Assembly: GCA_031761405.1 (NCBI GenBank)
Contig: JASEVX010000005.1
Coordinates: 32,988,869 to 33,052,868, forward strand
DNA length: 64,000 nt
Origin: Serripes groenlandicus
Lineage: Eukaryota > Mollusca > Bivalvia > Cardiida > Cardiidae
Reading direction: 5' to 3'
Both the position numbers and the translations under genes were made by a program. This document shows, piece after piece, positions 41,401 to 50,312 of the stretch (position 1 is the first letter of the stretch; every line of letters begins with the position of its first letter). A model generated the notes under the pieces. That model did no database searches, was not told where the DNA came from, and was given only the letters and a program-made list of their open reading frames with translations.

Positions 41401-44023
41401 TTTTGTATGGCCATTTTCTGATATATTATCAAACTTCCTGTATGCAACTCATTTGTTCCTTTGAAGACTTTTGCTTGACATGGCATACTACATTGTATTA
41501 CCTGTTCTTCAATAGGTCACAAAGGCCAATTCTGGCTTGTATTGGTTTGCAACAGCAGAGGACCAGATAAGGAGGGGTTTGCAGCTCTTTCCCCCACAAT
41601 ATCTCTCTTATTATCCAACCAAACCATATGTTGTAGGTACTCAAAAGAATCGTCTCATTGAGATGATTCTTTTGAGTACCAACAACATAATGTAAGCGGA
41701 TAAAATAAGGATTTTAGGACAAGCTCCCTACTAGAGCTCTGCAACAGACTTGTATAATCTCTTTGTCTCTTCAGCTGATGATTTTCCAGACCTAAATGCA
41801 TTAATAGATGAAGTTGAGAAGCTTGGCAAACAGGGAACATTGACCCGTATGTACTCACAAGGAAAAGATTTAGGGGCAGCAGCTGGGGCATCGGGAGCAT
41901 CTTCAGGTAGGTTTGAGAAATTATTTAACAGAACAGAACAGAAACTTTAATTTCAACTTAACCCTTTCTCTCATATAGACGCTTTCTGACGCCTCTGCAG
42001 CAGACAGCTTTTTGAAAGCATAGTGACCAAAGAAGAAATTGCTCAAAACAAGCAATTTCTCCTTTTGCCACAATGTTTACCTCTTTAAGTCATAGGTTAT
42101 CCATTCAATTATAGAGATTTTCTATGTTTTTAGAAAATGTGTTCAAAGTTGTCTGCTGCAGAATTGTCATATGAGGGGAAGGGTTAAGCATATACAGCTC
42201 ATGGTTGATACACAAATCACAAAGCATTTATGGAGAAAAAAAATACTGTCAGAGTTAGTACTTTACCTAACCATACAAAAAAGGAGTCTGTCAAGTGTAG
42301 AGGATCTGCATGATAGTCCTGGAATTCCTCTCTATTTTGTTTTGATTGGATGTCAGGTAGGAGCTTCTGCAATCTTTTCCATGAAAATTAATTCAGAGAA
42401 ATATCTCACTGAACCCATCTGGTTAAGTTCCTGCGACATAGAACTTGAGGGATAAGTTTAGATCAGAGAACACTAAGTTGACACTTATCGCTTTTAACAT
42501 CTTTGATTCTTGTAACTTATAAGATGTCCAAATGTCAGAAGTCATCCATACATAAATTGTTGAAGTCTATAACATGTTATTTTACTGTAAAACATGAACC
42601 TTTAACACATACAACCAACCTTCAGCAGACGACTTTGATGAATAAAATATTAAAAACAATGTAAAATTAAGAAGAAATTGTTCATTATGAACAATTTCTC
42701 CTTTTGCAAATAAGTTGACCAATTTTGTATGCTGTTAATGCATCACAAGGCGTCTATAAAGGGTAAAAGGTTATCTGTTTACTTGTTATGATACCATTAA
42801 GACATTTTAGAAAAAGGTATGTAACTGATGGAAAGTTTGAAGTACAAAATTTATGTATAATTGTTTGTTTTGAGAATTTTCTTCTTTCCCAACTGCAAAC
42901 GCATTTTGACGCAATGGCAGCAGATGACGTTTGAAAACATTGTGTCCATAGGTGAAATTGCTCATGATGAGCAATTTCTCCTTTGGCCACAATGTTTTCA
43001 ACTTTATCTAACAATTAAGCTATCTTTAATGGAGATTTTTCCTGTTTTTGTCACTGTTTTCAAAGTCTTCTGCTGCAGAATTGTTGTATGTGGGAAAGGG
43101 TAATTAAATATTTAATATCTGTGTTTTACTGTTTGTCAAAGTCGTCTGCTGCAGAATTGATGTATGTGGAAAGGGTTTAGGATTTTTTTTTTGCTACAGA
43201 AGCACAAGAAATGCTGTAACTCGGAGCTTTAAATAAGGAGCGTTTTGCTTGTTCTTAAATCCTTATTTTATCTGCCAACCCTATGTTGTTGGTACTCACA
43301 GCATAGGGTTTGGTTGGATAATAAGAGTGATATTGTGAGGAAAAGAGCTGTAAACCCATCCTTACCTAAACCTCTGTGTAACTGATTTAATACAAAGTTG
43401 AAAACAATGTTTGAAAATGAGAAATTGCGAGTGGATAACTTCTGTATTCTCACAATGTTTCCACAAGTTGTCTACAGCAATAGTGTCAAATGTCTTCTGC
43501 ATCTGCATCACTCAAATTAACCGTTTCCCACCTACAACAAATCTGCAGAAGACGCCTTTGAAAACATAGTGACAAAAACCTGAAAAATCTCCATAAAAGA
43601 TAGCTTATTTGTAAAATAAAGTTGAAAACATTGTGGCCCAATGAGAAATTGCTCATCATGAGCAATTTCACCTTTGGCCACAATGTTTTCAAAAGTCGTC
43701 TGCTGCTATTGCGTCAAAATGCGTCTGCAGGTGGGAAAGGGTTAAAAATGTGTTAAAACTTCCAAAAAGAACATAATTATTAAAAAAAAAATTAAATAAA
43801 AATCTGTTATATTTCTCATTTGCTAGGAGCTTCATCTATGGAAGAGGAGTTTAGGCAGATGAAAGATCAAAAAGAATGTAAAATATGTGCAGAGAGAGAA
43901 GTCCAAGTTGTGTTTATCCCTTGTGGACATCTAGTCGCGTGTGCAATATGCTCACAAAAACTTAAAGAGTGCCCAATATGTCGGCAGAAAATCAAAACAC
44001 ATGTTCGGACCTATATGTCATAG
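32318..44023 (+). CDS. IAP gene B: BIR-BIR-UBA-RING inhibitor of apoptosis (6 exons)
   Basis: Complete inhibitor-of-apoptosis (BIRC-type) gene and probable RING E3 ubiquitin ligase. Exons: 32318-32401, 33697-34102, 36306-36444, 40082-40176, 41775-41906 and 43827-44023. Together they are 1053 nt (350 aa plus TAG), open throughout, with AG/GT at every junction. BIR1 ligands are C77, C80, H97, C104 and BIR2 ligands C171, C174, H191, C198. The UBA-like segment is about residues 214-257. A Gly/Ala-rich linker ends near residue 286. The RING is C303-X2-C306...C318-G-H320...CPIC (C334, C337), ending in YMS, which matches the conserved C-terminal tail of IAP RINGs. By family knowledge it restrains caspases and ubiquitinates partners in cell-death or innate immune signalling. 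No signal peptide or membrane segment; cytosolic. Confidence 0.92.
32410..32668 (-). mobile_element. tRNA-derived SINE, intron 1 of gene B
   Basis: Minus strand: head with TCAGTTCGAATTCC, close to a tRNA B box, body matching 21105-21265, 3' tail of (ATCA)n type. Same site as the gene A copy. Confidence 0.65.
32669..33424. other. Rest of gene B intron 1
   Basis: No gene or clear element until the degenerate foldback element (about 33330-33425). An A-rich run lies at 33287-33297. Confidence 0.3.
33425..33656 (-). mobile_element. TTAA MITE before gene B exon 2 (shared with A)
   Basis: CTTCCCTCATACAACAATTC at the left, TTGCTCATTATGAGCAA hairpin, GGGAAGTGGTTAA at the right, 40 nt before the acceptor. 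It creates a spurious upstream extension of the exon 2 frame. Confidence 0.75.
33697..34102 (+). CDS. Gene B exon 2 (BIR1 and start of BIR2)
   Basis: Acceptor TTACAG|GATGAT, donor ACAG|GTAATG, same length and phases as gene A exon 2. The frame is open further upstream through a MITE, but that part precedes the acceptor and is not exon. A 171-nt block (33854-34024) is identical to gene A, while the preceding part carries ten amino-acid differences. Confidence 0.92.
34192..34410 (-). mobile_element. TTAA MITE, gene B intron 2 (shared with A)
   Basis: TTAACCCTTTCCAACATACA at the left; right end decayed (GTGGGTAAGGAC). Same position and orientation as 6730-6945. Confidence 0.65.
34520..34640 (+). 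mobile_element. TTAA-MITE remnant
   Basis: GAGGCATCTGCAGC, GCTCATGATGAGCAAG and TTTGTCACAATGATTTCAAC without terminal TTAA. Confidence 0.45.
35063..36085 (+). mobile_element. TGTCTCCCC...GGGGAGACA element with tandem units, intron 2 of gene B
   Basis: Ends TATGTCTCCCCCTGTATAC and GAGGGGAGACATCTG form a short inverted repeat. Inside are six units of 150 or 156 nt (137 for the last interval) with GTGTCCGCTCCATATCTC, CTTGAAGGATTTTCATGAAA and GTTCACCTCATCAAGGCGA. Gene A lacks it. The long open frame it contains reflects unit lengths divisible by three. Confidence 0.75.
36111..36135. repeat. Poly(C) run of 25
   Basis: An uninterrupted homopolymer. The aligned gene A position near 7471 has only CACCCC, so the tract expanded in gene B, or its length is a sequencing or assembly error. 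Confidence 0.9.
36306..36444 (+). CDS. Gene B exon 3 (zinc-binding half of BIR2)
   Basis: Acceptor GCATAG|GTCATG, donor ACCC|GTAAGT. Carries CFQC and the downstream His and Cys at canonical BIR spacing, then [10 protein letters not shown]. Same length and phases as gene A exon 3. Confidence 0.92.
36496..36700 (-). mobile_element. TTAA MITE, gene B intron 3 (shared with A)
   Basis: TTAACCCTTTCCCACATACA at the left, AATGGGAAAGGTTTAA at the right; both ends are of the ACAACAAAT type. Confidence 0.7.
36856..38183 (+). mobile_element. TAGCTCACC-family element, 1.33 kb, gene B only
   Basis: TTTTTAGGTCACCTGAGC start, GTCCGGCGTCCGGCGTCC, about six units of 165-178 nt with GGCCGCCAGGGGG, end GGGCCATCATGGCCCTCTTG. 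Gene A has the uninterrupted sequence GTGCTTTTTACCATTTG at 8699-8715. Confidence 0.85.
38214..38394 (+). mobile_element. TTAA MITE, gene B intron 3 (shared with A)
   Basis: TTAACCCCTTCCCTCATGTA and ATGTGGGAAAGGGTTAA. About 40 nt of the centre is deleted compared with the gene A copy at 8736-8958. Confidence 0.75.
38479..38698 (+). mobile_element. TTAA MITE, inverted relative to gene A's 9044-9264
   Basis: TTAACCCTTTCCCACCTGCA at the left, GTAGAAAAGGGTTAA at the right. Its reverse complement matches the gene A copy along its length, while flanks are colinear. Confidence 0.8.
38696..39423. repeat. 73-nt minisatellite, ten units, in gene B intron 3
   Basis: Units start at 38696, 38769, 38841, 38914, 38987, 39059, 39132, 39205, 39278 and 39351 (72-73 nt), each ending TGTAGATTTGTTGTATGTAG, AAAAGGGT. 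This is a MITE right-end sequence plus flank; gene A has one unit (about 9265-9352). Confidence 0.9.
39515..39960 (+). mobile_element. Degenerate MITE remnants, gene B intron 3
   Basis: CTCACATGCAGACACAATTTG, TTTGCCACAATGTTTTTAAC and GTCGTCTAGCACAG, separated by about 290 nt of other sequence. Partly shared with 9470-9758. Confidence 0.45.
40082..40176 (+). CDS. Gene B exon 4 (UBA-like segment)
   Basis: Acceptor CTGCCAG|ATTTG, donor AATA|GTAAGA. Encodes [15 protein letters not shown] and an Arg run. The usual Met of the UBA MGY/MGF loop is Leu here, unlike gene A. The frame joins exactly to exons 3 and 5. Confidence 0.88.
40568..40799 (+). mobile_element. TTAA MITE, gene B only, with empty site in gene A
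   Basis: TTAACCCTTTCCCTCATATA and TATGAGGGAAAGGGTTAA. Gene A reads AATACTAAAAACATAAC at about 10321, the uninterrupted target with one substitution in the TTAA. Confidence 0.9.
41103..41165 (-). mobile_element. TTAA-MITE left-end fragment
   Basis: TTAACCCTTTCCCTCATACA, GTAGCAGACGAC, then other sequence. It stands where most of the element present in gene A (10512-11360) is missing. Confidence 0.55.
41558..41741. mobile_element. hAT-like foldback element, gene B intron 4
   Basis: Begins CAGAGGACCAGATAAGG and ends CTAGAGCTCTG, with a near-perfect central palindrome (TACTCAAAAGAATC...GATTCTTTTGAGTA). Flanked by CAACAG on both sides; gene A has the single uninterrupted GGTTTGCAAGAGACTTG at 11714. 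About 184 nt. Confidence 0.8.
41775..41906 (+). CDS. Gene B exon 5 (end of UBA-like segment and Gly/Ala linker)
   Basis: Acceptor TCTCTTCAG|CTGATG, donor TTCAG|GTAGGT, leaving in phase 1. Encodes [19 protein letters not shown], then a flexible Gly/Ala/Ser-rich linker ([11 protein letters not shown]) that leads to the RING exon. Confidence 0.85.
41958..42187 (+). mobile_element. TTAA MITE, gene B intron 5
   Basis: TTAACCCTTTCTCTCATATA at the left, ATGAGGGGAAGGGTTAA at the right, about 50 nt after the exon 5 donor. Confidence 0.85.
42600..43182. mobile_element. Cluster of diverged TTAA MITEs, gene B intron 5
   Basis: A decayed copy at 42600-42775 (GTTCATTATGAACAATTTC), a fuller + copy at 42885-43115 (AAACGCATTTTGACGCAATG to TATGTGGGAAAGGG), and an extra right end at 43138-43182. 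Confidence 0.6.
43252..43375. mobile_element. hAT-like foldback element, short copy
   Basis: AACCCTATGTTGTTGGTACTC opposed to GAGTACC-type arm CAGCATAGGGTTTGGTTGG. The inner part is deleted compared with 41558-41741. Confidence 0.55.
43517..43745 (-). mobile_element. TTAA MITE, just upstream of the RING exon
   Basis: TTAACCGTTTCCCACCTACA to GCAGGTGGGAAAGGGTTAA; long palindrome around CCTTTGGCCAC. 81 nt before exon 6. Same subfamily as 9044-9264. Confidence 0.85.
43827..44023 (+). CDS. Gene B exon 6 (C-terminal RING finger)
   Basis: Acceptor TTTGCTAG|GAGC, phase 1. Encodes a short acidic helix ([12 protein letters not shown]), then a C3HC4 RING with CKIC, CGH, CAIC and CPIC, ending HVRTYMS and TAG. 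The CxxC-CGH-CxxC-CPxC pattern and the aromatic-Met-Ser tail are diagnostic of IAP RINGs, in which the tail supports dimerisation and E2 activation. Confidence 0.95.
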
Positions 44024-44112
44024 GAAACTGGGATTTTATTACCGGGCCACTGCTAAGTAGCAAATATAATGATGGTAATGGTACATGTGTGCAGTCAAGT
44101 TGAAGCATGTGT

Positions 44113-44313
44113 TTAACCCTTTCCCTCATACGACAATTCTGCAGCAGACGACTTTGAACATATGTCAAAAGTTAAAATTTCTCTATAATTAAATGGATAA
44201 CCTATGACAAAAAGTGGAAAACATTGTGGCAAAAGGAGAAATTGCTTGTTTTGTGCAATTTCTTCTTTTGTCACTATGTTTTCAAAAAGCCGTCTGCTGA
44301 GGGAAAGGGTTAA
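44113..44313 (-). mobile_element. TTAA MITE in the presumed 3' UTR of gene B
   Basis: TTAACCCTTTCCCTCATACG to GAGGGAAAGGGTTAA, 90 nt after the stop codon. The right arm is shortened. Confidence 0.8.
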
Positions 44314-44339
44314 TTAATGCTTTCGAACAATCAAAGAAG

Positions 44340-44590
44340 TAGAACAAGTAGAGGACCCAACATACAACATATCTGCAGCAGACAATTTTGAAAACATCAC
44401 GTAAGAAAATAGAATAGGGAATTTTCCTTTTAAAATGAAAGAACGATTATTGAATAGTGTTGGAAAAGTTGTTACAAAAGGAAAAATTGTTCACTATCAG
44501 CATTTATTCCTTTTGCCACAATGTTTTCAAAAGCTGTTTGCTGTAGAGGCATCAGAAAGCACCTGTGGGTGAGTGAGAAAGGGATAACTA
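44340..44590 (-). mobile_element. Degenerate TTAA MITE
   Basis: ACATACAACATATCTGCAGC, GTTCACTATCAGCA and TTTGCCACAATGTTTTC, with a decayed right end (GTGAGAAAGGGATAAC). Confidence 0.5.
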
Positions 44591-44601
44591 GAGTTAAACC
44601 C

Positions 44602-44607
44602 AATAAA
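44602..44607 (+). terminator. Possible poly(A) signal of gene B
   Basis: AATAAA 579 nt after the stop codon, followed by an AT-rich stretch. A full-length MITE (44113-44313) would lie inside the 3' UTR. Other uses of this site cannot be excluded without transcripts. Confidence 0.3.
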
Positions 44608-44690
44608 GTCATACTCAAATTAACATAATTGTCTCTTGTTGAAGATTATTTTGATTACCTACAACAGAGGGTTTAAATGTCAAATAAGGA

Positions 44691-44924
44691 TTAACCCTTT
44701 CCCTCATATAGATGCTTTCTGACACCTCTGCCACAGACAGCTTTTTAAAAACATGGCAACAAAAGAAGAAATTGCTCAGAACGAGCAGTTTCTCTATTTG
44801 TCACCATGTTTTCAACTCTTTTCAATTATTATACTTTCATTTAAAGTGAGTTTCCAATTATTATTTTTTTGGTATGTTTTCAAAGTTGTCTTCTGCAGAT
44901 TTGTTGTATGTGGGAAAGGATTAA
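44691..44924 (+). mobile_element. TTAA MITE, full length
   Basis: TTAACCCTTTCCCTCATATA to TATGTGGGAAAGGATTAA. Confidence 0.8.
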
Positions 44925-45511
44925 GTACCATGAACTAGGACCTTTATCTAAGACTGAACAATTCAAGTCACACCCATGTCGGTATAGTGCATATGATATA
45001 TGCAATATGGATGGTTTAGTCTTGTTTTAAGTATTCCTAGCCTTATCTATTCTGTCATCATTCTGCACAAATGTATGCTTAATTTAGGGAGTTATGCTGT
45101 CTCAAATCTAGAAGTATTTCTTTGATATGTGTTTACTGTACTTGGACGCCTAGTAGAGTGATGTAATTTATCGTGCTCACCAACAAACCATTCAGCGTTT
45201 ACTGCCATGTAAATCCAGATTATCATCGCTTGATGTGTTTTCAAGCATTCCAATCAAGATCTTGAGTGTTAAGTCAATTAGTTGAAGAAACTTTCAACCA
45301 TTTCCCAGAATGCAACAAATATGCAACAGACAGCTGTGAAAATGTCTTGGTTAAATTATTGAATTTCTCTAGAAATGAAAGTATATGATTATTGAATACA
45401 TTGTGGCAAACGCAGAAATGGCTCATAATGAGCAATTTCTCTTTTATCAGTTTTTATGTCTCAATGTTTTCAAAAATCATCTGCAGATGTGTAAAATTTG
45501 GTATGTAGAAG

Positions 45512-45540
45512 GTCACGGATTCGATCCCGGCCTGGTCATA
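45512..45540 (+). mobile_element. tRNA-like B-box fragment
   Basis: GGTCACGGATTCGATCCCGG resembles a tRNA T-arm (GGTTCGATCCC). No tRNA body is visible, so it is a SINE or tRNA-derived piece. Duplicated at about 54641. Confidence 0.45.
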
Positions 45541-45543
45541 CCT

Positions 45544-45778
45544 TTTACCCTTTCCCTCATATAGATGCTTTTCGACGCCTCTGCATCAGACGGCTCTTTG
45601 ATTTTGAAAACATGTTGACAAACAAAGTTATCGCTCAAAACGAGCAATTTCTCCTTTTGCCACAATGTTTCCCACTTTTAGTCATAGGTTATCCATTGAA
45701 TTATAGAGATTTTCTATGTTTTGACAACATATGTTTAAAGTCGTCTGTGCAGAATTGTCGTATGAGGGAAAGGGTTAA
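45544..45778 (+). mobile_element. TTAA MITE
   Basis: Left flank TTTA instead of TTAA, right TATGAGGGAAAGGGTTAA. Copy at 54673-54907 by segmental duplication. Confidence 0.8.
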
Positions 45779-45799
45779 GACTTTAAAATGATAGTAATT

Positions 45800-45972
45800 G
45801 CTGCCCTACTTGGCGCTCAGGGTAACTGTATTGCAGGGTAAGCATAACAACTGACTCACTGGCTGGTGTCAGGATAAACGGACCAGAAGTACTGGTAACT
45901 TCTTACCAAGGAAACACCATGATATAACTAAAAATATGTTGAAAGCGGCATAAAACAACAAACAATCAATAT
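45800..45972 (+). mobile_element. SINE-like element
   Basis: Ends TGTTGAAAGCGGCATAAAAC with a CAACAAACAATCAAT tail, typical of molluscan SINE 3' ends. The body contains GGTAACTTCTTACCAAGG. Duplicated at 54929-55103. Confidence 0.55.
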
Positions 45973-46180
45973 TCAGATTAGATAGCGGGGGTGCCCATAC
46001 TGATCTTTACCTACATGATATATATATATACCCTATGGCTGTGCTTCCTGCATCACAGGCTTAGACTATTCATCTCTATGGGCCCTATTGTGTTTTGTCA
46101 ATTTATTGTAGCATACACAGTCATATTGGACCAATTACATTGAGCTCTCTATAGAAAGGCTGCAATAGACATTGGCTGAC

Positions 46181-46410
46181 TTAACACTTTCCCTCATACG
46201 ACAATTCTGCAGCTGACGACTTTGAACATATTTTGTCAAAACATAGAAAATCTCTATAATTGAATGGATAACCTATGACTAAAAGTGGAAAACATTGTGG
46301 CAAAAGGAGAAATTGCACGTTTTGTGCAATTTCTTCTTTTGTCACTATGTTTTCAAAAAGCCGTCTGCTTCAGAGGCGTCAGAAAGCGTCTATATGAGGG
46401 AAAGGGTTAA
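46181..46410 (-). mobile_element. TTAA MITE
   Basis: TTAACACTTTCCCTCATACG to TATGAGGGAAAGGGTTAA, sharing its right TTAA with a partial copy (46407-46530). Duplicated at 55312-55541. Confidence 0.85.
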
Positions 46411-46688
46411 CACTTTCCCACATGCAGATGCGTTTTGATGCATCTGCAGCAGAAAACATTTGAAAGCATTGGTTGAAAACAAGAAATTGCTCAAAATGTG
46501 CAAGTTTCGTTTTCGACAAGGTTTTTAACCATGCATGCAATATTGTCCCGGACTTCCGGTATTGTCCCTGAGGAACGCACGTTTATCCCGGAAAAAATAA
46601 AATCTAGACACGCAGTACACAGGACATGTTGACACTAATCCGCTTATTGGTTTGTGTGTCTGTGGGGTCATCGCCAATCATCTGATAA

Positions 46689-47824
46689 ATTTTAGCTCGA
46701 CTATTCGAAGAATATGAGAGCTATACTACTCGCCCTGGCGTCGGCGTCCACGTCACACTTTGGTTAAGGCTTTGCATGCAAGTACTTAAATACTACATGT
46801 AATGCATTGAAACTTTCTACAACCCTACTAAACTATCACACCTATGTAGATTATCAAGTTAGATAACTCTATCTTGCATTTTATGCAAGTTATGGCCCTT
46901 TTTTACTTAGAAATTCTGGTTAAAGTTTTGCGTGCAACTAAATTAAAAGTCCATATCTCTGTATTTACTTGATGCATTGCATTGAAACTTTCTACAACCC
47001 TACCCAACTATCACACCTGTGTAGATTATCAAGTTAGATAACTCTATCCTGCATTTTATGCAAGTTATGGCCCTTTTTTTACTTAGAAATTCTGGTTAAA
47101 GTTTTGCGTGCAACTAAATTAAGAGTCCATATCTCGGTATTTACTTGATGCATTGCATTGAAACTTTATACAACCCTACCCAAGCATCACACCTATGTAG
47201 ATTATCAAGTTAGATAACACTATCCTGCATTTTATGCAAGTTATGGCCCTTTTTTTACTTAGAAATTCTGGTTAAAGTTTTGCATGCAACTACATTAAGA
47301 GACCATATCTTAGTAACTACCTCATGCATTGCATTGAAACTTTATACAGCTCTTCCCAATCATCACACCTATGTAAACATTCAAGTACAATAACTCTATC
47401 CAGCATTTAATGCAAGTTATGGCCCTTTTTGGACTTGGAAATTCTGGATTCTTGGAGCATTGTATTGACACTTTATACAACCTTTCCCAATTTCACAACT
47501 ATATAAACACAACCAATTAAGATAACTCTATCCTGCATATGGTGCAAATTGTTGCCGTTTTTTTTACTTAGAAATTATGGTTAAGGGTTTGCGTGCAACT
47601 ACATTAAGAGTCCATATCTTATTAACTACTTGATGCATTCCATTGTCTTCCTAACCATCACACCTATTAACATAATCAAGTTAAATAACTCTATCCTGCA
47701 TATAATGCAAATGATCGCCCTTTAAGAAATTGTGGTTAATATTTTGCATACAACTACATTAGAGTCCATTATCTCAGTAACTCGGTGGAATAGTCGAGAG
47801 CACTGTCCTCCGACAGCTCTTGTT
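46689..47824 (+). mobile_element. Long element of TTTTAGCTCGAC...GACAGCTCTTGTT type
   Basis: Starts TTTTAGCTCGACTATTCG and GTCGGCGTCCACGTC, ends GTCCTCCGACAGCTCTTGTT. Inside are about six units of 170-185 nt with TGATGCATTGCATTGAAAC, CACACCTATGTAGATTATC and TGCAAGTTATGGCCC. An inverted relative is at 62746-64000. Confidence 0.8.
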
Positions 47825-48829
47825 AGCTTTTGTTATATTTTTTATTGATAAGTTGACATTTTTTACACATTTTACCGACAAACGAACATGGACAAGAAAT
47901 TTAACAAAATGTGTAAAAAACCCATACCCATCTGATAACATATTCAATTCAAATTTAAAAGTTAAGACATCGTTATAATTGCTTCAATTTCCTTGTTTAT
48001 AAGGATTTTTAATGTGGTGATCATTATTTGGGACCATCGTATTGTATGATTGTAAAAGGAATTATTTTTAGACCTGTGATGTTGTTGTTCTAACTTAAAA
48101 AGGGTACATTCCCTCGATATTAAATTCATCTAAAATAACCCACATAATTATCCACTAGAATGCACCATTGATGTTCCGTATTTCAAAAATAATCCGGGGG
48201 GGAGGGGCATGCCCCCTTACATTGGTGGTCATTTGGTTGGTTGTCCCGGAAAGGTCACCAACATTTATCACATGTATGTTTTTGACACTATTCAATAACA
48301 TTTGTGTTGAAGACAAACTGTTCAATTTTCATGGTGAAAAAAAAAAAGATTTCAAATGTAGGTACACTGATGTTAATATGCCAAGTGCTTTAAACTAATT
48401 ACGTGAATGGATGTTAGTTCTAATGACTTGCCCAAGAACATTGGAAGTACACTGAACTTGATTTCCAGTTGACTGGGCACAAATATGGAAAATTCTCTAT
48501 AGATAACAGTTATGTCATTAAATAGACTAAAAACATTGGTACAAAAAAAGAAATTGCTGCTTATGAGTTATTCTCTTTTTACTTCCAATATTTTAATAAG
48601 TTGTCTGCATTCATCAAAATACGTCTACATGTGATTGAAGACGTTTCTATAACACTTTTTATGTCATAACTAGTCTTGTATAAAAGGTGAATGGTGTGTA
48701 TCCGTTCTTGTATATCAGTCTATGAATAACTTACATAAACATTACTATAAAGTACTCAGACTATTTTGTATCATTCTTTCTTTAGGGAATAATTGTAATT
48801 TCGAAGTAAGTCCACAAATGAGCCATATC
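47825..48829. other. Unassigned sequence with a weak MITE remnant
   Basis: Mostly unrecognised. About 48480-48640 resembles a decayed TTAA MITE (GAAATTGCTGCTTATGAG, GTTGTCTGCATTC). No gene. Confidence 0.35.
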
Positions 48830-49017
48830 ACTAGAAAACCAACACTATGGACTCTGCGTAATGTATCAAACCGGATCCAGGCTGACACATTCTGTCTAAA
48901 GGTGATATAGGTATAGAGTAATGATTCCTATAACATAAAATCCACAGGAAGCGAAGTGTCGGCCCGGATTATCCGTGTCGATACTTTACACAGAATCCAC
49001 AATGTTGGTTTTCTCGT
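48830..49017. mobile_element. Foldback element with arms of about 64 nt
   Basis: Left arm CTAGAAAACCAACACTATGG...GACACATTC (48830-48893) and right arm (48954-49017) are diverged inverted repeats around a 60-nt AT-rich loop. Bivalve genomes carry many palindromic elements with this AAAACCAACAT end. Confidence 0.65.
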
Positions 49018-49166
49018 GGAAGTGCTCAAATGCTTTTTGTAAATCATTTAGTAATGCCCATCTGACATAAACCATTGATGCTATTCCAGGATTGTTTTAG
49101 CATTTCACCTGCATTCAGTTTCTAGGTCAAGGTTGCTGAGGGTCCTGTAATTATATGCATTATATC

Positions 49167-49396
49167 TTAACCCTTTCCGTCATACGACAATTCTGCAGCA
49201 GACGACTTTGAACATATTTTGTAAAAAAATAGAAAATCTCTTTAATTGAATGGATAACCTATGACTAAAAGTGGGAAATATTGTGTCAAAAGGAGAAATT
49301 GCTCGTTTTGAGCAATTTCTTCTTTTGTCACTATGTTTTCAAAAAGCCGTATGCTGCAGAGGCGTCAGAAAGTGTCTATATGAGGGAAAGGGTTAA
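49167..49396 (-). mobile_element. TTAA MITE
   Basis: TTAACCCTTTCCGTCATACG to TATGAGGGAAAGGGTTAA, central TTGCTCGTTTTGAGCAA. Confidence 0.85.
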
Positions 49397-49445
49397 ACAA
49401 AAACATGAGCATACCGTCTAGCATCAGCTCCTTGTTCTCTTAAAC

Positions 49446-49639
49446 CAGAGGTCTAGATAAACAGGGGTATACAGTTCTTTTCCTCACAATATCTCTCTTA
49501 ATGTCCAACCAAACCCTATGATGTGGGTACTCAAAAGAATCGTCTCATTGAGATGATTCTTTTGAGCACCCACAACATGGGGCTAGAGGGTCAAACAAGA
49601 ATTTTAGAACATGCAAAACTGCCCTTATCTAGAGCTCTG
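49446..49639. mobile_element. hAT-like foldback element
   Basis: CAGAGGTCTAGATAAACAGG at the left, CCTTATCTAGAGCTCTG at the right, with the same long central palindrome as 41558-41741. Flanks TTAAAC/GTAAAC are a possible target duplication. Confidence 0.7.
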
Positions 49640-49896
49640 ATCGTAAACTATAATAAAGTGTAGGAACTTTTCCCTACAACTGTTTTACGACTGTTCATCA
49701 TATAATTATTATGTATTAGTTTTATGCAAGTTATAAAATGTGCAACAGATCTTCTACGTAAAACTATCTATCAAACCCATTGGCAATAATACACTTTTAT
49801 TACTATGTCTATTATAAAGTATTTAGATTATAAAATTTACCCAAAAAAACAAGGAAAACATTATAGACAAGATGTACAAATAGGGAAATTTGTATT

Positions 49897-50145
49897 TTAA
49901 CCCTTATCCTCATATAGACGATTTTGACGCCTTTGCAGTAGACAGTTTTTTAAATCATAGTGACACCTGGTGCAAAAAAAGGTGACCAAAAGAAATTGCT
50001 CAAAACCAGCAATTTCTCCTTTTGCCACAATGTATTCCACTTTCAGTCATAGGTTATCCATTCAATTAAAGAGATTTTCTATTTTTTTGACAAACTATGT
50101 TCAAAGTCGTCTGCTGTGCAATTGTCGTATGAGGGAAAGGGTGAA
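49897..50145 (+). mobile_element. TTAA MITE with small internal insertion
   Basis: TTAACCCTTATCCTCATATA to TATGAGGGAAAGGGTGAA. Extra ACCTGGTGCAAAAAAAGG inside the left arm. Confidence 0.75.
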
Positions 50146-50312
50146 TAGTGTTTTTAATAGTGTTTTAGTAGTAAGTTGTACTTTAATATTTACTTTATAA
50201 ATTTGTAAAACCAGTATTGTTTTAACTGTGCCATATTGTTTCACATAGATTTTATAGCCTTTTACATAGTGTTTGCTTTAGCCATCATTTGATGTACATA
50301 TCACTTTGAGCG

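Larger units (their letters stand above)
44927..47505. repeat. Segment Y, source copy of a 2.58 kb near-identical duplication
   Basis: From ACCATGAACTAGGACC to CACAACTATATA, repeated at 54056-56636. I saw only a (TA) repeat-length difference (six vs seven) and one substitution (GTTGACACT vs GTTGATACT). It contains a SINE, three MITEs and most of a long repeat. Confidence 0.9.

Noticed and set aside
45515..45540. Possible tRNA gene
   Set aside because: Only a B-box-like T-arm is visible, with no acceptor, D or anticodon stems. Treated as a SINE or tRNA-derived fragment.
45498..45791. 97-codon frame, identical at 54627-54920
   Set aside because: Identity comes from the recent segmental duplication and the frame runs through a MITE.
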